Notes under the pieces: model-generated
What the model saw: only the letters and a program-made list of their open reading frames with translations
What the model was told of the DNA's origin: nothing
Databases searched by the model: none
DNA from: Gammaproteobacteria bacterium
GTDB lineage: Bacteria; Pseudomonadota; Gammaproteobacteria; Steroidobacterales; Steroidobacteraceae
Length of the DNA: 37,245 bases
Assembly: GCA_030040715.1 (NCBI GenBank)
Contig: JASHTF010000089.1
Coordinates: 1 to 37,245 of the forward strand
Direction: 5' to 3'
In this document: one piece after another, positions 30,110-37,245 of the stretch
Layout: each line of letters begins with the position of its first letter
Numbering within the stretch: position 1 is the stretch's first letter
Program-made: the position numbers and the translations under genes

Positions 30110-31330
30110 TCAGTTAGCGCCATAGGGATTGGCGGGCGGAGTCGGATTGGCGGTGCTCGTCATCGAGATACTGCCGAACACTCCATCGGTCTGGTCAGCA
30201 AATCCAGCCGTGTAGAACAGCGTGGTCAGAGGTTTGTCCGGATCACCATTGCCAAAGGTCAGACTCCAAAGGCCCGGAACGCTGAAAGTTCCGCCATTCG
30301 TGACCGAGAGGTGACCCTCATAGGTGGCGAGCGACCCATCGGGCGTGAAGATGTTGATGGTGCCGTCCCCGAAATTGCCGATCAGCACGTCCCCGGCGAT
30401 CGAGCCGAAGCCGGACGGTGCTACCGCGATACCCCACGGGGCATTGAGCGCACCGGCTGATGCAAATCTGCTGACAAAGTTACCGCTGAAATCAAATACG
30501 TCCACGTAGCCCAGACCAGCCCCCGTGACCTCATCGTGCATGGCCGCATCCTGCATGGCGAAAGTGACGTACAACTGCCCATTCACCGCCGCGATACCAA
30601 ACGGCACGAAGCCCGCCGGAATCGTGGGATCAATGAACTTACCCTGCATCGCTGCAGGCTTGGAGAAGCTGCTATCGAACACGTCGACTTTATTATTGTG
30701 CAGGTCGGTCGCATAGAGATAGGTTGCGCCGCTAACGGTGCCGATGGCGAGGCCCTTGTAGACCGCGTGCTGAGTGCCGTTGGAGAGGCCATCGTCATAG
30801 GCGGTGACTGCGGTAGCGCCGCTGTCCTGTGCCCAGGCGGCGATGGTTCCGCCCTCGCCGTCGAACATGAATAGCGCCGTCTCCGAGCCATTGGGGGTCG
30901 GAATGAGAAAGCCGCCGCTACCGTTGTAGACCTGACCAGTCGGATTGGACTGCACCCCGGCGGCCGAGGACGGAATCGTAATCCCGACGCTGTTGGAGCC
31001 GGTGACGGTGCCAGTCTCGATCTGTCCAGTACCACTGTAGAGGGTCGAGAGGTTACTGTTGTTGTCGGCGATCCAAAAGGGCAGTCCCGGAGCGACGGCA
31101 ATGCCCCAGGGATTCTGCAGGTTGGCGTCGATGGTGGTCGCGCTGGCGACCACGGTGGTGTTATCCGCTACCAATGCGGTGTCGGTGAACGATGAGGTGG
31201 CCGGGGGGTCCGACATACTGCTGGTAGTGCCACTGCCGCCGCTCCCGCCGCCGCCGCATCCGGCCACTGTCACGACGCAGATGACGCCGAGCGCGATTGG
31301 CGCTGCGGCTCTAATACGATGCAAGTTCAT
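30110..31330 (-). CDS. TIGR03118-family exported protein (beta-propeller-like, lipobox-like signal)
   Basis: MNLHRIRAAAPIALGVICVVTVAGCGGGG; LQNPWGIAVAPGLPFWIADNNSNLSTLYSG ... YLYATDLHNNKVDVFDSSF ... LNAPWGIAVAPSGFGSIAGDVLIGNFGDGTINIF. Confidence 0.85.
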   Translation of the reverse strand: MNLHRIRAAAPIALGVICVVTVAGCGGGGSGGSGTTSSMSDPPATSSFTDTALVADNTTVVASATTIDANLQNPWGIAVAPGLPFWIADNNSNLSTLYSGTGQIETGTVTGSNSVGITIPSSAAGVQSNPTGQVYNGSGGFLIPTPNGSETALFMFDGEGGTIAAWAQDSGATAVTAYDDGLSNGTQHAVYKGLAIGTVSGATYLYATDLHNNKVDVFDSSFSKPAAMQGKFIDPTIPAGFVPFGIAAVNGQLYVTFAMQDAAMHDEVTGAGLGYVDVFDFSGNFVSRFASAGALNAPWGIAVAPSGFGSIAGDVLIGNFGDGTINIFTPDGSLATYEGHLSVTNGGTFSVPGLWSLTFGNGDPDKPLTTLFYTAGFADQTDGVFGSISMTSTANPTPPANPYGAN

Positions 31331-31839
31331 TGTGCTCTCCATGGTTGAACAGAGTTGATCGCCCATGAGTAACACCTGACGAACGGAAGGTTCTTCGCGG
31401 CGCGCTAGGTATTTAGTGCTTCAGGATGCGGTCAGTCTGAAAGCCACCGCTGCACCTGTTCAGAGAACCATGGCGTCGGCCTGGTTGAACAACGAGCTAG
31501 AGGATAGGGTTAAATCCCGGGGCGCATCGATAGATGAGATTGTTCCATCGCAGCGATGTAACAGATCGATCGCGGTATTTGCGCTTTTCTCTCACGACCT
31601 GAAAACCTTGGCTGCGCGATCGGGTACTCATGACCGAAAGCGCAAGCTGCGCATCCTCTGTCGCCTCGGCTCGATCGTTTGTCGATCGGCCTTTACATCG
31701 ACGATGCCAGCCCCTCACGAGCCCGCGATGGCTCGCGTCACGATTCATTGTCAAATTATGTATGGCCGGAGTCGCGGGCCAAGGAATAAATATGTGCCAG
31801 GCGCGGTCCTCTGTGACGAAATCCCAAATGGAGCCTCCC

Positions 31840-32799
31840 ATGTCGAACGATCAGCCCAGTCGCTCCCGTCGCAACGCCCTTAAGTGCCTCGCCTATGGTG
31901 GGGCCGGTACGGTCTTCGCGCTCACGGGCGGTGTTTTAACCCCGATCGATCTAGCCGTCGCCGCTGACAAGACTCGTGGCTCAAAGATGGGGCGGCCCTT
32001 CTTTGTCCAGATCAGCGACACCCATATCGGATTCAATAAGCCTGCCAACCCGGACGTAGGCGCGACCCTGACGCGTAGCATCGAGCTCGTGAATTCGATG
32101 AGCATCCGGCCGCAGCTCATTATCCATACCGGCGACATCACTCATTTGTCGAGACCCGAGGAGTTCGATACGGCCGAGCAACTGCTCTCGCAACTGGCCG
32201 TATCCGAGCTGCACACGGTCCCAGGCGAGCATGATGTCGCCGACACGACCGTCTCCGAATACTTTAATCGCTTTGGCAAGGCCTCGAACAACAAGGGCTA
32301 TTACAGCTTCGATCACGCCGGTGTTCACTTCATGGCACTGATCAACGTGCTGCATTTCAAGCCGGGTGGGCTGGGTGCCCTCGGCGCCGAGCAGCTCCGG
32401 TGGGTGAACGACGACCTGCGCGGCCAATCTGCCAGCACGCCGATCGTCGTGTTCGCGCATATGCCCCTCTGGAGCATCTATGAGCCGTGGGGCTGGGGAA
32501 CCGGGGACGCTCGGCTGCTTATCGAGCAACTACGACGGTTTGGTTCTGTGACGATCCTGAACGGGCACATCCACCAGATCGTGCAGAAAGTGGAAGGCAA
32601 TATCACCTTTCACACCGCGCGCTCGACTGCCTATCCGCAGCCTGAGCCTGGCGTCGGCCCGGGTCCGGGTCCACTGGTGGTGGCATCTGACCAATTGCCC
32701 GCGCGGCTGGGCATCACAACCGTGTCATCGATCAAGCATCACCTGTCGCCGGGTGATAGCACGCTGGCGGACGCCTCAGGCGTCGCGGGTGGCGTATGA
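31840..32799 (+). CDS. Tat-exported metallophosphoesterase
   Basis: Tat-like SRRNALKCLAYGGAGTVFALTGG; FVQISDTHIG, HTGDITH, PGEHD, VFAHMPLW, LNGHIHQ. Alternative start 31828. Confidence 0.88.
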   Translation: MSNDQPSRSRRNALKCLAYGGAGTVFALTGGVLTPIDLAVAADKTRGSKMGRPFFVQISDTHIGFNKPANPDVGATLTRSIELVNSMSIRPQLIIHTGDITHLSRPEEFDTAEQLLSQLAVSELHTVPGEHDVADTTVSEYFNRFGKASNNKGYYSFDHAGVHFMALINVLHFKPGGLGALGAEQLRWVNDDLRGQSASTPIVVFAHMPLWSIYEPWGWGTGDARLLIEQLRRFGSVTILNGHIHQIVQKVEGNITFHTARSTAYPQPEPGVGPGPGPLVVASDQLPARLGITTVSSIKHHLSPGDSTLADASGVAGGV

Positions 32800-33140
32800 G
32801 GATTCCAAGGTCCCGCGTCGCACTCGCGTTCGTCGGAGCGCTGCTGCTGATTGTGGCGCTCTACACCCGAGTCGCAAGCGCTGATGAGACGGCGCCGGCG
32901 CAGATTGTGATGAAAGACTTTAAATTCACACCGATGTCCCTGACCGTCAAGGCCGGAACGACCGTGACGTGGGCCAACAAGGATGATGAGCCGCACACGG
33001 TTACGAGCGACAGTGGGCTGTTTCGTTCCGGGGCGATTGATACCGACGGCACCTACAGCTTTCGGTTCGAACGTCCTGGAACGTACCATTTTACTTGCTC
33101 GATACATCCGCAAATGGTCGGCACGCTCGTCGTGCAGTGA
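32796..33140 (+). CDS. Cupredoxin (plastocyanin/amicyanin-like) exported copper protein
   Basis: QIVMKDFKFTPMSLTVKAGTTVTWANKDDEPHTVTSD ... GTYHFTCSIHPQMVGTLVVQ (type-1 Cu His, Cys-x2-His-x2-Met). ATGA overlap with the metallophosphoesterase. Confidence 0.9.
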   Translation: MRIPRSRVALAFVGALLLIVALYTRVASADETAPAQIVMKDFKFTPMSLTVKAGTTVTWANKDDEPHTVTSDSGLFRSGAIDTDGTYSFRFERPGTYHFTCSIHPQMVGTLVVQ

Positions 33141-33390
33141 GTCGAAATCCGCAGTCGGATTCGGTGACCGGTTCGATTTCGAGCTCGGCGACGTTGCTTC
33201 CGTTACTCGCGTCGACAACGTACCAGGAGCCTAGGATGAAATCGGGCCGATGATACTCCGGTGCGGCGCAGGGATTCTTGTGTTGTTTTCCGGCTGCGCA
33301 CCGGCACCCGAAGAGAGAACGATCAGTAGTGCCAAGCGGTGCCGCAGCGTAGGTTGCAGCGGCCCCAGGCATGAGGGATAGTCTTCGCAT
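33091..33390 (-). pseudogene. Truncated DUF1579-like exported protein fragment
   Basis: MRRLSLMPGAAATYAAAPL...NPCAAPEYHRPDFILGSWYVVDASNGSNVAELEIEPVTESDCGF resembles 'Cs.peyrqfDFwlGdWdV.d..g..vg...ie.l..gC.l'; SD-like CGGAGGGAG upstream of ATG 33390; the 3' end runs into the cupredoxin gene. Confidence 0.45.
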
Positions 33391-33457
33391 AAACTGACTC
33401 CCTCCGGAGCGTTTTCGTACGTTCGTCAAGCGTAAGTATCGGGAAGGCAGCCACCCC

Positions 33458-35755
33458 ATGAGTACATCTGTTACACGACGTTCGCTGCTTCAAAACGCAG
33501 GGGCTATCACGGGGCTTGCCCTTTGCGTGCGCGTCTCCGGTGCGATCGCCGCCGAACCGGCACTCCCGTCGGACCAAAAGTATGGTGCCGCTGCAATGCC
33601 TGGTGGTGTAGTGGACGATCCGTTGGTGTTTATCGCGATCGATTCGGACGGCACAGTGTGGATCACGGTGCATCGCTCGGAGATGGGACAAGGCATCCGC
33701 ACCAGCTTAGCGTTAGTCGTGGCCGATGAGCTGGAAGCAGACTTTGCGCGTGTGCGCGTCCTGCAGGCCCCGGGCGACCAGGCTCGCTACGGCAATCAGG
33801 ACACTGATGGCTCGGCGAGCATGCGGCATTTCTTTGAGCCGATGCGTCGCGTGGGTGCCGCGGCGCGGCGGATGCTGGAAGCGGCCGCAGCGGCGCGCTG
33901 GACCGTACCGGTCGAGGAGGTCAGCGCCCAAAGTCACGAGGTCGTGCACGCTCGATCGGGACGCCGCCTGGGCTATGGTGCGCTGACCAAAGGGGCCTCC
34001 CGGATTAAAGTCCCGGATCGAGCCAGCCTCCGCTTGAAGGCTCCGAGCGCCTTCCGCTACATCGGAAAGGACGATCTTCCTCTGATCGATGCAGCAGACA
34101 TCGTCGACGGACACGCGGTCTACGGTATTGATTACGCGACGGAGGGGCTGTTGTACGCGGTGATTGCGCGCCCCGCAGTCCTTGGCGCCAGGCTCGCTCA
34201 CTATGACGCGACCGTAACGCTCGGAGTGCCGGGCGTGCTCAAAGTGGTGACAATTGATAGCATGCCGCCGCCCGCCCAGTTCCATCCTCTCGGTGGTGTG
34301 GCGGTGATCGCCACGAGTACGTGGGCCGCCATCAAGGGCAGGTCTGCGCTGCGCGTCGAGTGGGACGAAGGTGCGCACGCGAGCTACGACTCAGACGCTT
34401 ACAAGCGTACGCTTGAGGACGCGACGCATTCGGCCGGCAAGGTCGTGCGCGATACGGGCGGTGCGCTCAAGGCGCTCGCTACGAGCGCTCGACGCGTACA
34501 CGCCGACTATTACATGCCGCATCTTGCCCATGCCTCTATGGAGCCACCGGCGGCAACCGCGAGGGCGATCGGCAATCGATGCGAGGTTTGGGCGTGCGTG
34601 CAGTCGCCTGAGGACACGCGCGAAGCCATTGCCAAGCGGCTCGGCCTCAAGATCGAGAACGTGAAGGTAAATGTGACGTTGCTCGGAGGTGCCTTCGGCC
34701 GCAAATCCTTCCACGATTTCGCCGTCGAGGCGGCGCTGCTGTCCGAGGCCATGGACGGTCGTCCGGTGAAGGTGACCTGGACGCGAGAAGACGACATTCG
34801 GCACGACTATTATCACGCCGTCGCATTCGAGCACCTGGAGGGTGGGCTCGATGACGCAGGCAACACGATGGCGTGGTTGCATCGCAGCGCGGCACCTCCA
34901 ATCGGCTCCACGTTCAACGTCAGTGCCAGATTTCAGGGGCGCGGCGAATATGGAATGAGCGCGGTCAGCTTGCCGTTTCAGATCCCCAATTTTCGACTGG
35001 AGATCGTGCCGGCCGAGGCTCACTGTCGCATCGGCTGGTTCCGAACGGTGTCTAATTTACCGCATGCATTCGCCACGCAATCATTCGTCTGCGAGCTGGC
35101 TGCGGCCGCCAAGCGAGATCATAAAGAATACCTGCTAGATCTCATTGGTCCAGCGCGACAGATCGACCCACGTAAGCTGTCGGATGAATCGAACTATGGT
35201 GAGTCACCCTTACTATATCCGATCGATACGGGTCGCTTGCGGCGTGTGATCGAAGTAGTCGCGCGTGAGGCAAACTGGGGTCGCGCTCTGCCGCGCGGAC
35301 ATGGGCTTGGGCTCGCAGCTTCCTACAGCTCCCTTTCCTACACGGCCGTAGTCATCGAGGTGGCGGTCGAGCCTCATGCCCGCCTGAGGATTCCTCGGAT
35401 TGATCTAGCCTTCGACTGCGGTCCACAGGTCAATCCGGACCGAATACGTGCACAGTGCGAAGGTGCCTGTGTGATGGGGATAACCCTTGCCAAATATGGC
35501 GAGATTACTTTCACTCGTGGGCGCGTTGATCAGTCGAATTTCCACGATTTTCGAATCGCGCGCATGAGCGAGGCACCGCAGGAAATCCACATTCATCTGT
35601 TGCCCCAGGACTTCAATGTGCCGCTCGGCGGTGTCGGTGAGCCCGGTCTCACCCCGATCGCACCCGCGCTGTGCAATGCAATCTACGCGGCCACAGGGCG
35701 GCGCATCCGGCAATTGCCGATCGGTGACCAACTGTCCGACGTTGAAAACTTGTAA
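33458..35755 (+). CDS. Xanthine dehydrogenase-family molybdopterin-binding subunit (IorB-like) with Tat signal
   Basis: TRRSLLQNAGAITGLALCVRVSGAIA; VWITVHRSEMGQGIRTSLALVVADELEAD; LLGGAFGRKSFHDFAVEAALLSEAMDGRPVKVTWTREDDIRHDYYH; GVGEPGLTPIAPALCNAIYAATGRRIRQLPI. Confidence 0.92.
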   Translation: MSTSVTRRSLLQNAGAITGLALCVRVSGAIAAEPALPSDQKYGAAAMPGGVVDDPLVFIAIDSDGTVWITVHRSEMGQGIRTSLALVVADELEADFARVRVLQAPGDQARYGNQDTDGSASMRHFFEPMRRVGAAARRMLEAAAAARWTVPVEEVSAQSHEVVHARSGRRLGYGALTKGASRIKVPDRASLRLKAPSAFRYIGKDDLPLIDAADIVDGHAVYGIDYATEGLLYAVIARPAVLGARLAHYDATVTLGVPGVLKVVTIDSMPPPAQFHPLGGVAVIATSTWAAIKGRSALRVEWDEGAHASYDSDAYKRTLEDATHSAGKVVRDTGGALKALATSARRVHADYYMPHLAHASMEPPAATARAIGNRCEVWACVQSPEDTREAIAKRLGLKIENVKVNVTLLGGAFGRKSFHDFAVEAALLSEAMDGRPVKVTWTREDDIRHDYYHAVAFEHLEGGLDDAGNTMAWLHRSAAPPIGSTFNVSARFQGRGEYGMSAVSLPFQIPNFRLEIVPAEAHCRIGWFRTVSNLPHAFATQSFVCELAAAAKRDHKEYLLDLIGPARQIDPRKLSDESNYGESPLLYPIDTGRLRRVIEVVAREANWGRALPRGHGLGLAASYSSLSYTAVVIEVAVEPHARLRIPRIDLAFDCGPQVNPDRIRAQCEGACVMGITLAKYGEITFTRGRVDQSNFHDFRIARMSEAPQEIHIHLLPQDFNVPLGGVGEPGLTPIAPALCNAIYAATGRRIRQLPIGDQLSDVENL

Positions 35756-35842
35756 GTTCGCTCTCAAAGCGATCAACCCGCGTGCCCGTGACGGCCGCTT
35801 CCGGGGCTGAGAAACCCGTCGACACGCCTTTCCGTAGACTGA

Positions 35843-35965
35843 GTCTCTATCCGCGGGCACGAGGGCGCAGTCCGCTTCGTCCGCAAACCCTATGACCTGA
35901 AGCAGGTCGAGCTGTTACTGCGCTCAATGCTCTCCTCGCGCCCTAGGGTTTCGAGTAGCGCGTGA
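35843..35965 (+). pseudogene. Receiver-domain C-terminal relic
   Basis: Short frame VSIRGHEGAVRFVRKPYDLKQVELLLRSMLSSRPRVSSSA* containing the receiver 'G...F..KPYDL..L...l' tail; no phospho-acceptor half upstream. Confidence 0.5.
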
Positions 35966-36062
35966 AGATGATGGCGAGCTTCATGGCTTGGTCTGGCGAT
36001 CCGACCCGACGTTCCCTGCGAACTCACCGCTGCACATAGACAGAAAGGAATCGGAGCGCTGC

Positions 36063-36572
36063 TCAGAGGTCGGCGAGCGGTCTCCCGGCCGATTTCTCGT
36101 CGCGCAGGCGCAACTTCGCGATCACCTTTCGAAGTTGAGACGAAAGGGAATGCAGAATTGCATCGGGGAGTTCCGCTAACGCTTCCGGCAGCACGCCCTC
36201 TGCGGGCCCCGGAGCCTGCTTTAGCGCATCGGCCGCACCGGTCGTGAGCGTCAATCCGACCCGGCGCTGGTCCTGAGTTGACCGGCTCTTGCGTACATAC
36301 CTGCGGCTCACGAGCTTTTCAACCAGTTGACTGCAAGTGGTTTGATGGATCGAAAGTCTGCGGGCCAGCTCCGAGACTCCAATTCCGGGCGTGCTCTCAA
36401 TCTCTTGCATCAGCCACAGCTGAGAGCCCGACACGCCACAGGCTGCCTCGATTCGCCGGGAGTGCTGCCGCACAGATCCGTAGATCAGGCGGAATTGCTT
36501 CAGAACCTCAAGTGCGTTGCGCTGCCGGCGGGTTCCTTGCCTCTTGGTTTCGCGCGACTCTTGCCGTGCCAT
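36063..36572 (-). CDS. MarR-family transcriptional regulator
   Basis: GVSGSQLWLMQEIESTPGIGVSELARRLSIHQTTCSQLVEKLVSRRYVRKSRSTQDQRRVGLTLTTGA; likely start ATG 36572. Confidence 0.85.
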   Translation of the reverse strand: MARQESRETKRQGTRRQRNALEVLKQFRLIYGSVRQHSRRIEAACGVSGSQLWLMQEIESTPGIGVSELARRLSIHQTTCSQLVEKLVSRRYVRKSRSTQDQRRVGLTLTTGAADALKQAPGPAEGVLPEALAELPDAILHSLSSQLRKVIAKLRLRDEKSAGRPLADL

Positions 36573-36660
36573 ATACGGTCTAGGCGAATTCCTCACTGGA
36601 TAAATATAAATGATGCGAGTGCCCGTACGAAAGACAGATCCGCGCACAGGCCTGGTGCCC

Positions 36661-37245
36661 TCAGTCGGCATAAATGGAAGTACTCGTGGCGACCGAGTCG
36701 GCGACGTGCTCCTTGCTAATGATCCCGACCACGTCAGCTGCCCCTCCAGTACCGCCCTTGCGCACCACCACGGCCATCAATGCACTGTGACGCCACATGG
36801 ACCGGATCACTTCGAACAGGATCTCATCTTCTTGCACCACGATGAAATGGAAACTGGCGGCCTCTCGCATCGTGACGCCCGACTGTGCACTCGCCGATAC
36901 GTACCGGAGCGCAGTGTTGACGCGCGCGACGCCGACGATACGATCGCCCTCGGTGATGACCACGTGACGGATACGACGCGGTCCAGGGCGAGACAGAAAT
37001 TCCTCGACACTGCTCTGCGCAGGAGCAAACACGACGTCGCGGTCCATCACTTCGCTCGCCCGCTGCACCAGAAACATGTTCGCCTGGCGCGCCTTCGGTA
37101 CGGCGCGGCCGCGGCGGAAAAGCTTCAGGGTGTAGATGTTTTCCCGCGACAGCAGCCGCCGTACCCCAATGCTCAGAGCTACCGCTACGATCATGGGCAA
37201 CACGATCTCATAGTCGCGCGTCATCTCGAAGATCATTGCGACCGC
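36661..37245 (-). CDS. C-terminal part of ClC-type chloride channel with CBS pair (5' end outside the window)
   Basis: MIFEMTRDYEIVLPMIVAVALSIGVRRLLSRENIYTLKLFRRG is a typical ClC C-terminal helix, followed by CBS-like VMDRDVVFAPAQSSVEEFLSRPGPRRIRHVVITEGDRIVGV and AVVVRKGG...DVVGIISKEHVADS. Confidence 0.85.
   Translation of the reverse strand, partial: AVAMIFEMTRDYEIVLPMIVAVALSIGVRRLLSRENIYTLKLFRRGRAVPKARQANMFLVQRASEVMDRDVVFAPAQSSVEEFLSRPGPRRIRHVVITEGDRIVGVARVNTALRYVSASAQSGVTMREAASFHFIVVQEDEILFEVIRSMWRHSALMAVVVRKGGTGGAADVVGIISKEHVADSVATSTSIYAD

Noticed and set aside
31791-31825. GGAATAAATATG...CGGTC as an ECF promoter upstream of the metallophosphoesterase
   Set aside because: Only one copy noted in the window and no assigned sigma consensus; not supportable without comparison.
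33250-33381. 43-aa plus-strand ORF with lipobox-like FSGCAP
   Set aside because: The opposite-strand frame has better family-like text and SD; likely a shadow.
33713-34378. 221-aa minus-strand ORF
   Set aside because: Antisense to the molybdopterin-binding subunit; no motif.

Overview
GC-rich chromosomal window of gammaproteobacterial character (lineage is inference). It carries about 26 credible genes and several decayed ones. In order: a hybrid sensor kinase split by an in-frame TGA; an OmpR-type regulator; a small membrane protein; a PNPOx-like flavoprotein; ygiQ-type radical SAM (minus strand); a decayed membrane-protein gene; a CHASE4-HAMP kinase plus REC-GGDEF-EAL pair (minus strand); an IS30-like transposase relic; a minus-strand redox operon (CytoC_RC-like cytochrome, DsbD-N-like protein, single-CXXCH protein, TlpA-like thioredoxin); a TonB-receptor relic next to a MITE/REPIN-like inverted repeat; two tandem CysB-type LysR regulators and an FAD/NAD(P)-binding protein, bracketed by two copies of a promoter-like element; a small ORF and a DUF6356-like protein; ECF sigma/anti-sigma; a Tat-signal catalase-peroxidase (katG); a TorF-like porin; an ECF sigma/anti-sigma/S8 lipoprotein-protease cassette; a TIGR03118-like protein; a Tat metallophosphoesterase plus cupredoxin; an orphan molybdopterin-binding subunit; a response-regulator relic; a MarR regulator; and a ClC/CBS protein cut by the window edge. 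The strongest leads are (i) the sigma/anti-sigma/protease cassette, where the anti-sigma C-terminus resembles the protease N-terminal segment, (ii) the duplicated CysB-like regulators with the repeated promoter-like element and TonB relic, (iii) the four-gene redox operon, and (iv) KatG with an inserted Tat signal. No tRNA, rRNA or CRISPR array was recognised. All family calls come from reading motifs by eye; no searches were run.
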